Shown piece after piece: positions 8,127 through 15,940 of a DNA stretch of 19,277 nt. The notes under the pieces are model-generated. The model saw only the letters and a list, made by a program, of their open reading frames with translations, made no database searches and had not been told where the DNA came from. This DNA comes from Planctomycetota bacterium (GTDB taxonomy: Bacteria; Planctomycetota; Phycisphaerae; WQYP01). The DNA is taken from contig JAKBAC010000049.1 in the NCBI GenBank assembly GCA_021809365.1, forward strand, positions 1 to 19,277, in the 5' to 3' direction. Position 1 is the first letter of the stretch; every line of letters starts with the position of its first letter. The position numbers and the translations under genes were made by a program.

Positions 8127-11100
8127 GTGATTTCCAAGTTTCCAATACCTCCGCCGTTGCGATTGGCGCGGAACTTTCACAGCACCTGTTGTTATTGCGG
8201 CACCGGTTGCGGCGTTGAGATTCGCCGGGACGCCATCGGGAGATTATCGCTGTTGGGTGATGTGGATCATCCTGTGAATCACGGCATGTTATGCTCCAAG
8301 GGCCGCACACTGCTGCATGTGGCAAATGCCACCACCCAGCGGCTGCGTTTTCCCCAGATGCGCACAAGCCGCGAACAGGCACGCGTGGATGCATCATGGG
8401 ATCAGGCCATCGCATACGTCGCGGAACAGTTTCAACGCATCATCCGAGAGCATGGTCCTGATGCCGTTGGATTTTATGGATCTGGCCAATGCCTGACCGA
8501 AGAATATTACTTGATCAACAAGATTGCCAAGGGCTTTCTGGGAACGAACAATTTTGACACAAATTCACGACTCTGCATGTCCTCCGCGGTAACAGGATAT
8601 AAGCTGTCATTGGGCGCGGATGGCCCTCCCACAACCGTCGGCGATTTTGATTGCTGCGATACATTTTTTATTGCCGGGGCCAACCCCGCCTGGTGTCACC
8701 CGATTTTATTTCGCCGCATGGAACAGCGCAAGGAATCTGATGCCAATGTAAAAATCATTGTAGTGGATCCCCGCCGCACCGCATCCTGTGCTGCGGCCGA
8801 TCTGCATATACAGATCGTCCCTGGAACCGATGTTGCATTGTTTAACGCCATAGCGCTGCTGCTGTGCAATAACGGACAGGTTGACGCGGCGTTCATCAAT
8901 GACCACCTTCGCGGATGGGAGGCCTACCGCGAAGCCATTGAACCATTTACCCCGCAAGCTGCCGCCCGCATCTGTGGTATACCCGAAGAACAGATTCGCA
9001 CAGCCGCCCAATGGCTGGGAGGCGATCATCGCTTTTTAACGCTTTGGACCATGGGACTGAATCAATCTTCGCGCGGAGTGGATAAGAATCTGGCACTCAT
9101 CGCTTTGTCACTGATTACCGGAAAAATCGGCATCCCCGGCTGCGGCCCCTTCAGCCTGACCGGTCAGCCCAATGCCATGGGGGGACGCGAGGTCGGTGGT
9201 ATGGCCAATCTGCTTTCCGCCCATCGCGATCTGGCCAATCCTGAACATCGGCGGCATGTTGCTGATTTCTGGGGTGTGCATGCCGTCCCCGATAAACCAG
9301 GTCTCACCGCCACCGAAATGTTTTCCGCCCTCCGGAAAGGTCGAATGAAAGCCGTATGGATCATCGCCACCAATCCAATATCATCCATGCCTGATTCATG
9401 GAAAGTCGAGGAGGCGTTGCGTCAGGCCGAGTTTGTAGTGGTACAGGATATTCATCCCACTGAAACATCCCAGTTCGCCGATGTTTTGCTGCCTGCGGCA
9501 ACGTGGCTCGAAAAAACCGGCACCATGACCAATGCCGACCGCCGGATTTCCCTGCTGGAAAAAGTTATCGATGCGCCGGGTGACGCCCTGCCGGATTCCG
9601 ATATTCTTCTGCGTTTTGCCCGGCAAATGGGATGGCAATCTTCTTTTCCGTATCATTCCACCGCCGAGATTTTTGATGAACATGCTCGTCTGACCGCCGG
9701 CACGGATGTTGATATCACCGGTTTGTCGCATTATCTGCTCGCGCGGCTTGGCCCGATGCAATGGCCATTTCCTGTCGGTTCGACGGCTCAAGCCGCTGAA
9801 TGTAAGGAACGCCGACTGTATACCGATCACCATTTCGCAACCGCTGATGGAAAGGCGGTTCTCCACCCCGTCGCGTATCACCCGCCGGCTGAAGTTCCTG
9901 ACACGGACTTTCCCATGGTTCTTACAACCGGACGAATCCGAGACCAATGGCATACCATGACGAAAACCGGCCGGGTCGCTCGCTTGCGAGAGCATATTGA
10001 TCAGCCATTTTGTGAGATTCATCCGCAGGATGCCGCCGCACGCGGTGTTCGTGAGCAGGATATGGTGTGTATCCGCACACGCCGCGGAGAGGTGAACGTC
10101 CCCGCGACGCTCACCTCCGATATTCTGCCAGGAACAATTTTTGCCCCCATGCACTGGGGCCGGCGCGGCGATGTCGCCACCGGCCGTGCCAATAATGCCA
10201 CCCACTCCGCCATCGATGCCCGATCAAAACAACCTGAACTTAAATTCTGCGCCGCGCAGGTATCACTGTTATGCCAGCCACGACGACGGATTGTCATTGT
10301 GGGTGCGGGAGCCGCGGCCATCGCATTTGCCCGCGCCCATCGCCGTTTTAACCAGCGTGATGAACTGATCATGCTGAGCCGCGAACCGGAAATGGTCTAC
10401 AATCGTGTTCTCTTGCCGATGTATATCCTCGGCACACACACTTGGAGCGATCTGCTTGTAGCCGGTCCGGAAGAACTCAAGTCCTTGGCCGTGATTCTGC
10501 AGCCGGGCACGGAGGTCAAAAGTCTCGACACCCATGGCCATCAGGTCTTAACCGCGGCTGGCCGACAGATAAGCTACGATGCGCTGGTCTTGGCCACCGG
10601 ATCGGAACCCACCATCACATGGCGCGGCCCGCTTCCGGCCCGCGGCGTGCATACGCTGCGATCCCGTGCCGATGCGGACGCAATTATGCGGGAGGGATCG
10701 GAAACCGCATCGGTGGCCATTATCGGTGGCGGTATATTGGGGGTGGAATTGGCGGCGGCTTTATGCGCCAGAGGAATGGCTGTGACGCTGGTACATCGTT
10801 CCAGTCGTCTTATGACACGCCAATTGGATGATAAGGCCGGCATGTACTTACGTTGTGAATTGGAATCACGCGGTATTACAGTAAAATTAAATGCCGATTT
10901 GGCCGGAATTCAAGGTCTCGATAAGCCACAGCGAATTCGCTTGAGCACCGGCGAGCTGATCGATATTGGAATGGTCCTATTTGCCACAGGAATTCAGCCG
11001 CGCGTGGAGTTGGCCAGACAATCCGGTATTCCATGTGACCGCGGTATTGTGGTTGATCCGTTCATGCGGACACATGTGCCGGATGTGTACGCGATTGGTG

Positions 11101-11669
11101 AATGCGCTCAGCAGGGGCGATCTCTGATCGGCACCACCGCCGGCGCGCAGGCTCATGCCACAGCGCTTTGCGAACTTCTGCGCGGTAACTGTTATGCGCC
11201 ATACCACATTCCCGTAGCAGCCAATATCGTCAAGATTCCCGGGCTTCAACTTGCCGCCGCGGGAGAAGTTGATCCCGATCCGTCCAATATGGATGTCATC
11301 ACTTTTGACGATCCACGGCGATCACATTATCAGAAATGCGTAATCCGGCAGGACCGGTTGGTCGGGGTCATCACCGTTGGCGATACGTCACGATTCGCCG
11401 AATATCATAATTTGATACAGCGTGGTCTGGAATTGGAGGATTTACGCGATACCCTCCTGCGGCCCGGCACGGCGACGCAACCCACGCGTGGCCGCATAAT
11501 ATGCAGTTGTAATCAGGTCGGCGAGCAAACGATTCTCGACGCGGCCCAAAGCAATCCCGATCCCACCGCGGTAGGTAAAATCACCAGGGCTGGGACCTCC
11601 TGTGGCAGTTGCCGCCCGGAAATACAAAAACTGCTGGCGAGATCGGCCAAGAGCACGGCAACGGTATAA
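8127..11669 (+). CDS. nasA: Assimilatory nitrate reductase: Mo catalytic subunit fused to FAD/NAD(H)/[2Fe-2S] reductase
   Basis: A 1180-residue cytoplasmic enzyme for nitrate to nitrite. Residues 1 to about 710 are a molybdopterin oxidoreductase of the NasA/NarB/NapA group: [4Fe-4S] ligands C21, C24, C28 and C56, and the likely Mo ligand C150 in DTNSRLCMSSA. Residues about 719-1115 are a pyridine-nucleotide disulfide oxidoreductase with FAD motif GAGAAA, NAD motif GGGILG and the FAD-closing DVYAIGE. Residues 1126-1162 are a BFD-like [2Fe-2S] domain with C1126, C1128, C1159 and C1162. Bacillus and Klebsiella split these modules into two proteins; here one chain could carry electrons from NAD(P)H to Mo. 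The frame is continuous, without stop or shift. GTG at 8127 is chosen because GGAG (8116-8119) lies 7 nt upstream, inside the end of nirD; a TTG at 8103 is in frame but less likely. Confidence 0.94.
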   Translation: MISKFPIPPPLRLARNFHSTCCYCGTGCGVEIRRDAIGRLSLLGDVDHPVNHGMLCSKGRTLLHVANATTQRLRFPQMRTSREQARVDASWDQAIAYVAEQFQRIIREHGPDAVGFYGSGQCLTEEYYLINKIAKGFLGTNNFDTNSRLCMSSAVTGYKLSLGADGPPTTVGDFDCCDTFFIAGANPAWCHPILFRRMEQRKESDANVKIIVVDPRRTASCAAADLHIQIVPGTDVALFNAIALLLCNNGQVDAAFINDHLRGWEAYREAIEPFTPQAAARICGIPEEQIRTAAQWLGGDHRFLTLWTMGLNQSSRGVDKNLALIALSLITGKIGIPGCGPFSLTGQPNAMGGREVGGMANLLSAHRDLANPEHRRHVADFWGVHAVPDKPGLTATEMFSALRKGRMKAVWIIATNPISSMPDSWKVEEALRQAEFVVVQDIHPTETSQFADVLLPAATWLEKTGTMTNADRRISLLEKVIDAPGDALPDSDILLRFARQMGWQSSFPYHSTAEIFDEHARLTAGTDVDITGLSHYLLARLGPMQWPFPVGSTAQAAECKERRLYTDHHFATADGKAVLHPVAYHPPAEVPDTDFPMVLTTGRIRDQWHTMTKTGRVARLREHIDQPFCEIHPQDAAARGVREQDMVCIRTRRGEVNVPATLTSDILPGTIFAPMHWGRRGDVATGRANNATHSAIDARSKQPELKFCAAQVSLLCQPRRRIVIVGAGAAAIAFARAHRRFNQRDELIMLSREPEMVYNRVLLPMYILGTHTWSDLLVAGPEELKSLAVILQPGTEVKSLDTHGHQVLTAAGRQISYDALVLATGSEPTITWRGPLPARGVHTLRSRADADAIMREGSETASVAIIGGGILGVELAAALCARGMAVTLVHRSSRLMTRQLDDKAGMYLRCELESRGITVKLNADLAGIQGLDKPQRIRLSTGELIDIGMVLFATGIQPRVELARQSGIPCDRGIVVDPFMRTHVPDVYAIGECAQQGRSLIGTTAGAQAHATALCELLRGNCYAPYHIPVAANIVKIPGLQLAAAGEVDPDPSNMDVITFDDPRRSHYQKCVIRQDRLVGVITVGDTSRFAEYHNLIQRGLELEDLRDTLLRPGTATQPTRGRIICSCNQVGEQTILDAAQSNPDPTAVGKITRAGTSCGSCRPEIQKLLARSAKSTATV

Positions 11670-11872
11670 GCGGCCATGGGCGACAACAGAACCACCAAGA
11701 ACACCACAACATCATGTGCCGCGTTTACCTCGCCCGCTACCAATGCCGCATCGCCATATTCGAAGGTTGCCCGCTTACCGCATGGGCAAATAACGGGATT
11801 ATCACCGCCTGATGCCCACTTCTATAACATATAACATGAATATAAATAATGGATAATATCTGTGTTATGAAT

Positions 11873-11901
11873 TTGCAACATGTATGAAATGCCGCCATAA
11901 T
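11873..11901 (+). promoter_or_regulatory. Candidate promoter of the porin-narK-mod gene set
   Basis: TTGCAA (11873-11878) and CATAAT (11896-11901) are separated by exactly 17 bp and follow an A/T-rich stretch that could act as an UP element. They match four of six and five of six sigma-70 consensus bases. Transcription would start near 11908 and leave a leader of roughly 118 nt before the porin start. Confidence 0.45.
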
Positions 11902-11941
11902 CTCTTCCGGCGGACAGGAAAGTCATCAGGTGTTCAACAAC

Positions 11942-12008
11942 GGTGTCGGGCGTTTGTATGCGACTCGATCCAAAAGCGAGGGGCCAGCGATGAAGAATCG
12001 CCGACATC
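11942..12008 (+). promoter_or_regulatory. Possible three-way-junction leader RNA before the porin
   Basis: An outer stem pairs GGTGTCG (11942-11948) with CGACATC (12002-12008), one pair being G-U. It encloses a 4-bp stem, CTCG (11964-11967) with CGAG (11977-11980), and a 5-bp stem, GCGAT (11987-11991) with ATCGC (11997-12001). The closing strand ends 2 nt before the Shine-Dalgarno AAAGGA (12011-12016), so folding could affect translation. Short stems can arise by chance, and no known riboswitch class was recognised. Confidence 0.3.
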
Positions 12009-12026
12009 TGAAAGGATGGCCCTGTG

Positions 12027-13508
12027 ATGTTTTTCAACTTTCCAAAATCGTTCCGACTGCGGATAAATGCCGCACTGCTTGCCGCAGCCGGCTCCGCGCT
12101 GGCGATGGGCACCGCGCGAGCTGCCACTGACCCCAATTCCATTTCGGGGCAGGTGGCGGCATTGCAGCAGCAGATACAAGCCTTGAATTCCAAAGTCACC
12201 GCTCTTAAGCGGGAACAGGCATCCGCGGTGCGGCAAATCGTGGAAGAAACGCTCAAACAGGCCGCCACGGAATCGTCCGCGTCATCCGGCTTGACGGCGG
12301 GATATGACAACGGTTTTTATCTCCGAATCGGGAAGCGATTTGACCTTTCATTCAACGGTTTGTTTCAAGCACGGTATACCTATTCCCATGCGGAAAATGC
12401 CATCGGCGATCCCGGCACACCGCTGGGGGCCAATTACAGCGGCGACATGAACGGTTTTGGCCTGCCTACCGTATTATTGACGGCCAGCGGAACATTATTC
12501 CAGCATGTGCAATTCAAAATTGCGGGAAACTTCGGCAGCACCAGTTCATTTACCAGCCCTACCGCCGGTACTTTTCAGCTCACGGATGCCTGGGCCGCTT
12601 ACAACTTTGCTCCCTGGCTTGGCATTCGCGCCGGTTCCATGCTCATTCCCTATACCCCCCTGAAAGGACTTGCCAACTATGGCGGTTCCGAATTGCCTGA
12701 TTTCGCGACCAGCATTCTGCCATTCGGGGTCGGCTACGGCCTGGGTGTGGACATTGACGGAGTAGTTGGACCGGGAAAATTCACCTACAGCTTCATGATC
12801 AACAATGGCAGCAATTCGCAAGACCTTGTGGACTCCGCATCACCGGTGGCCGGCGTGGGCCGCGATAACCGCTTAAGTTATTATACGCGTGAGCAATTTT
12901 TCGGAGCCGGTACACCCGCTGATTTTTTGGACGAACCGGATCTGCAATGGCATAAGCAACTCGTCTGGGTGGTTGGGGCCGGCCTTGGTTATGAATCACA
13001 GAACAGTTCGGCCGGCGCCTTTCCCGGTGCGCAAAGCACAACCAAGATCAATGGTCTTTCCAGCGCGCCATCGCCCGGCTTTCTGGCCACGCCCTATACG
13101 CTTAACGGCAATCTGTACCGCGCCACCCTTGATTTTCGCACCAAGTACCGCGGGTGGTCCCTGTTCCCCGCAATTTTTTATCAGCAGATTAATGGAACGG
13201 GAACCATCGCCACAGGACTACCGGCAACGAGTGTCGGCCAATGCGGCTATTTTCTGCAATCGGGATACTTTATCATTCCGCACAAATGGGAAATCGCCGG
13301 ACGATTTGGCCAGCTTATCACGCTCGGAGAACCCAACCGCATGGAAGAATACACGCTCGGTGTCAACTATTATATCTTCGGCGAAAATGCCAAAATTCAA
13401 ACCGCCGTTACCTATATTCCCAATGAGGCGGCTTTAACAAATAACGTGGGTTCCGTCGTCAATACTCAGGACATCTATGGCGAAATTCAATTCCAGATAA
13501 AGTTCTGA
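12027..13508 (+). CDS. Outer-membrane porin with N-terminal coiled coil
   Basis: A 493-residue secreted protein. Residues 1-32 are a signal peptide (basic FRLR, hydrophobic core, likely cleavage after ARA). Residues about 38-75 form a coiled coil, with VAALQQQIQALNSKVTALK. The remainder is Gly/Tyr/aromatic-rich alternating sequence of a beta-barrel and ends in a C-terminal Phe (IQFQIKF), the usual outer-membrane signal. It resembles the OprP/OprO-type phosphate-selective porin superfamily in layout; the actual ion specificity cannot be read. Its place before a nitrate carrier and a molybdate transporter suggests an anion channel for nitrate or molybdate. AAAGGA at 12011-12016 serves either GTG at 12024 or ATG at 12027. 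The narK-type gene starts 62 bp after its stop. Confidence 0.82.
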   Translation: MFFNFPKSFRLRINAALLAAAGSALAMGTARAATDPNSISGQVAALQQQIQALNSKVTALKREQASAVRQIVEETLKQAATESSASSGLTAGYDNGFYLRIGKRFDLSFNGLFQARYTYSHAENAIGDPGTPLGANYSGDMNGFGLPTVLLTASGTLFQHVQFKIAGNFGSTSSFTSPTAGTFQLTDAWAAYNFAPWLGIRAGSMLIPYTPLKGLANYGGSELPDFATSILPFGVGYGLGVDIDGVVGPGKFTYSFMINNGSNSQDLVDSASPVAGVGRDNRLSYYTREQFFGAGTPADFLDEPDLQWHKQLVWVVGAGLGYESQNSSAGAFPGAQSTTKINGLSSAPSPGFLATPYTLNGNLYRATLDFRTKYRGWSLFPAIFYQQINGTGTIATGLPATSVGQCGYFLQSGYFIIPHKWEIAGRFGQLITLGEPNRMEEYTLGVNYYIFGENAKIQTAVTYIPNEAALTNNVGSVVNTQDIYGEIQFQIKF

Positions 13509-13570
13509 TGCCGCGGTGGCACCGGAATTGCTTGTATTTTATTGTATTATTAACATGAAGGTTGATCGTT

Positions 13571-14902
13571 ATGAATGCACAACTCATCAAACTTAAAGGA
13601 ACTCCGGGGAGAACACTGGTCGGCACAACCATTGGATTTTTCGTCGGTTTTGCCTCCGTAAGTCTTTTCAATGTGACCGCCATCAAATTCAAGACCGCCA
13701 TGCACTTGAATCCCGCCACTTTTGGATTATTGGTGGCGATGCCGCTGTTATCCGGATCGCTGCTGCGAATTCCATTTTCCGCATGGGTGGATCGCAATGG
13801 CGGGAGAAAATCCAATCTGATTCTGCTGGGCCTGGCCATCCTGGGGCTGTTGTGTGTCTTTATCACAAGCGCCTTATATTTTCCACAACATATTACACCG
13901 GGCATGTATCCGTGGCTGTTGTTTCTTGGACTGCTGAGCGGATGTGGAATTGTGACTTTTTCTCCGGGTATCAGCCAGACCGCATTCTGGTTTCCCAAAT
14001 CCCGGCAGGGATTGGCTCTGGGCATATTTGGAGGATTGGGTAATTTGGCACCTGGCATTTTTGTGTTGCTCATGCCGATGGCCCTGGCTCACCTTGGATT
14101 GACGGGCACGTATGAAATGTGGCTCGGAATGTTGATCGCCGGCACTGTTCTGTATGCCCTGCTGGCCCAGAACGCCTGGTACTTTCAACTCCGGGCAGCC
14201 GGTGTGGATGAGCCTGGCTCGCGCCGTGTGGCAGGCGAAAAAGGTCAGGAGCTTTTTCCAACCGGCAACGCGATAGGCTCACTGGGTATCGCGGCGAAAC
14301 GGTGGGAAACCTGGGCGCTGGTATTCCTCTATTTCACAACCTTTGGCGGTTTTCTGGCCATCACCGTATGGCTGCCCAATTATCTTCATGCCTATTATGG
14401 CAAACCCATCGCGCGAGCGGCGCAGTTGGCCGGTCTGACTTCCATCCTGGCCTCCGTGGTGCGCGTGGGAGCCGGCGTTTTGGCGGATAAGATTGGCGGA
14501 AAACCGGTGAGTTACCTGGCGTTGGCAACTTTGGCCTTCGGAAGTATTTTGACGGCGCTGGCTCCCACATTCACCACTGGCATGTGGGGCATTTTTCTTA
14601 TTGCCACAGGAATGGGCATCAACAATGCCGCCGTGTTCAAACTCGTTCCCATGGCGGTTCCCGAAGCGGTTGGCAGTGCGGCGGGACTGGTCGGCGGAAT
14701 CGGCGCGATCGGCGGATTTCTCCTTCCGCCAATATGGGGCCAAATTGTGCGTGTTTATGGCAGCATCGGTTATCCGCATGGAATGTTCATATTTACCATA
14801 TTGGCATTCGCGGGCCTGGCCATGGCCGCCGGTTTGCGCCAACGCCACACCGTTGCCGTTGCAAACGCGGTCAACGTGAATCTCGCCGACGCACCGGCAT
14901 AA
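13571..14902 (+). CDS. narK: NarK-type nitrate/nitrite transporter (MFS, NNP family)
   Basis: A 443-residue inner-membrane protein with about 12 membrane segments. Features of the nitrate/nitrite porter family are two glycine-rich signature stretches, GIFGGLGNLAPG in the first half and SAAGLVGGIGAIGGFLLP in the second, and an arginine in each half (R66 in LLRIPFS, R298 in SVVRVGAG) at the places of the substrate-binding arginines known from E. coli NarK and NarU. The family imports nitrate by proton symport or exchanges it for nitrite; next to assimilatory genes, import is likely. The ATG at 13571 is preceded by GAAGG ending at 13561; a TTG at 13562 is less likely. modA starts 31 bp after its stop, so the genes are probably co-transcribed. 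Confidence 0.93.
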   Translation: MNAQLIKLKGTPGRTLVGTTIGFFVGFASVSLFNVTAIKFKTAMHLNPATFGLLVAMPLLSGSLLRIPFSAWVDRNGGRKSNLILLGLAILGLLCVFITSALYFPQHITPGMYPWLLFLGLLSGCGIVTFSPGISQTAFWFPKSRQGLALGIFGGLGNLAPGIFVLLMPMALAHLGLTGTYEMWLGMLIAGTVLYALLAQNAWYFQLRAAGVDEPGSRRVAGEKGQELFPTGNAIGSLGIAAKRWETWALVFLYFTTFGGFLAITVWLPNYLHAYYGKPIARAAQLAGLTSILASVVRVGAGVLADKIGGKPVSYLALATLAFGSILTALAPTFTTGMWGIFLIATGMGINNAAVFKLVPMAVPEAVGSAAGLVGGIGAIGGFLLPPIWGQIVRVYGSIGYPHGMFIFTILAFAGLAMAAGLRQRHTVAVANAVNVNLADAPA

Positions 14903-14933
14903 GCCATGGAATTTTTGTTAAGGATTTTCTTCA

Positions 14934-15899
14934 ATGACAAAACAATCGACGAACGATTTCGGCAGGGTACCGACGATGCTTCGACGCGTGTTGTTTCCAA
15001 TGGCGCTGAGCCTGCTGATCGTATCCGGAACAGCCCATGCGAAAACCCTTATTGTCGCTTACGCCGGGTCCATGGGACCGCTGATGGACCACTACATTGG
15101 ACCAAAGTTCGCCAGACTGCACCACGCGCGGTACCAAGGTATTGGCCGCGGGGCGTTTGGTCTGGCGCACATGATTCAAGCACGGCAGATCAATCCGGAT
15201 ATATTCATTTCCATAACGCGCGGACCAATACGGTTGCTGGAGAAAGCCGGGCTGGCACCGAGGGGCAGCGCTTTTGCTTCAACGCGCATGGTGCTGGCGT
15301 GGAGTCCGCACAGTCCTTTGGCACAGAAATTCGCCGCCGTCAAATTGGGCCATGGCGATTGGTACAAGATCATCGAGACGCAATGGTGCCACTTTGGGCG
15401 AACCGACCCAATAACGGATCCGCAGGGACGGGCCACAGTGCTATGTTTAATGTTGGCCGCCAAGTTCTACCATCAGCCCCACCTGGTAGCGCTCACCCTG
15501 GGACCGATGGAAAATCCGGCGCAGATATTTACGGAGGCCTCGCTGATGTTTCGGCTGCGAGCGGGACAGCTGGATGCGTGCGTAACGTATCAATCCGCCG
15601 CGTGTGCCGCCGATATTCCATTTATGCCGCTGCCACCTCCAATTAATCTCGGAGATATCCGTTATGAAAAGCAATACACGACGGTGGTGATGCATGTCAA
15701 AAGCGGTGATGGACGCATATTCCATTTTCAAGCGCATCCACTGGTCTTCTACTCCACCGTGCTTAAACATGCTCGACATCCGAGGCTTGCCAAGGCATTC
15801 GTACACTATTTGAGAGGTCGTAACGTTAAGCCATGGCTGCGGGCTTGTGGTTATACCCCCCTTTCGGCGACAATGGCTAGTGCTCTGTCCCGCCCATAA
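14934..15899 (+). CDS. modA: Molybdate/tungstate ABC transporter, periplasmic substrate-binding protein
   Basis: A 321-residue exported protein. It has a signal peptide with twin basic residues and a hydrophobic core, and probable cleavage after AHA at residue 36. The mature part starts KTLIVAYAGSMGPLMDHYIGP and continues with ARYQGIGRGAFG and NPDIFIS, the pattern of ModA/WtpA/TupA-type oxyanion-binding proteins; it looks closer to the WtpA/TupA style than to E. coli ModA. It should deliver molybdate or tungstate to the fused transporter encoded next. The ATG at 14934 has AAGGA at 14920-14924 with 9-nt spacing; a Met at codon 15 is an alternative. The stop codon lies in the loop of a large hairpin. 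Metal preference cannot be decided from sequence. Confidence 0.85.
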   Translation: MTKQSTNDFGRVPTMLRRVLFPMALSLLIVSGTAHAKTLIVAYAGSMGPLMDHYIGPKFARLHHARYQGIGRGAFGLAHMIQARQINPDIFISITRGPIRLLEKAGLAPRGSAFASTRMVLAWSPHSPLAQKFAAVKLGHGDWYKIIETQWCHFGRTDPITDPQGRATVLCLMLAAKFYHQPHLVALTLGPMENPAQIFTEASLMFRLRAGQLDACVTYQSAACAADIPFMPLPPPINLGDIRYEKQYTTVVMHVKSGDGRIFHFQAHPLVFYSTVLKHARHPRLAKAFVHYLRGRNVKPWLRACGYTPLSATMASALSRP

Positions 15900-15922
15900 T
15901 TACGGGTGGAACAGGGCACTAG
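15877..15922 (+). promoter_or_regulatory. Strong hairpin at the modA-modBC junction
   Basis: The 19 bases at 15877-15895 pair with 15904-15922 around an 8-nt loop: 16 Watson-Crick pairs, two G-U pairs and one C-A mismatch. The modA stop TAA (15897-15899) lies in the loop, and the stem ends 2 nt before AAGGAG (15925-15930), the modBC Shine-Dalgarno. No U tract follows, so it is not a typical terminator. Such stems often protect the upstream message and lower downstream expression. Confidence 0.75.
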
Positions 15923-15940
15923 TCAAGGAGCCAACCCAAA

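Larger units (their letters stand above)
11670..12026. other. Intergenic region between nitrate reductase and porin genes
   Basis: This stretch of 357 bp has no convincing gene. Its first half is moderately GC-rich and shows no clear stem-plus-U-tract terminator. From 11820 to 11870 it turns A/T-rich and contains a tandem repeat of TATAACA (11823-11829, 11830-11836) with an inverted TGTTAT at 11863-11868. The promoter candidate and possible leader structure of the porin gene follow and are listed separately. Confidence 0.6.

Noticed and set aside
11609..11812. Small Cys-containing frames after the nitrate reductase gene
   Set aside because: They overlap the end of the reductase gene or lack a ribosome site. 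The 32-residue version from ATG at 11714 cannot be supported without homologues.
11670..11822. Intrinsic terminator after the nitrate reductase gene
   Set aside because: Only weak, long-looped pairings such as GGGCGA with a distant TCGCCC are seen, with no following U tract.
14906..15646. Long alternative plus-strand frame across modA
   Set aside because: It overlaps modA almost wholly and has no domain features, whereas modA has a signal peptide, a Shine-Dalgarno sequence and family motifs.
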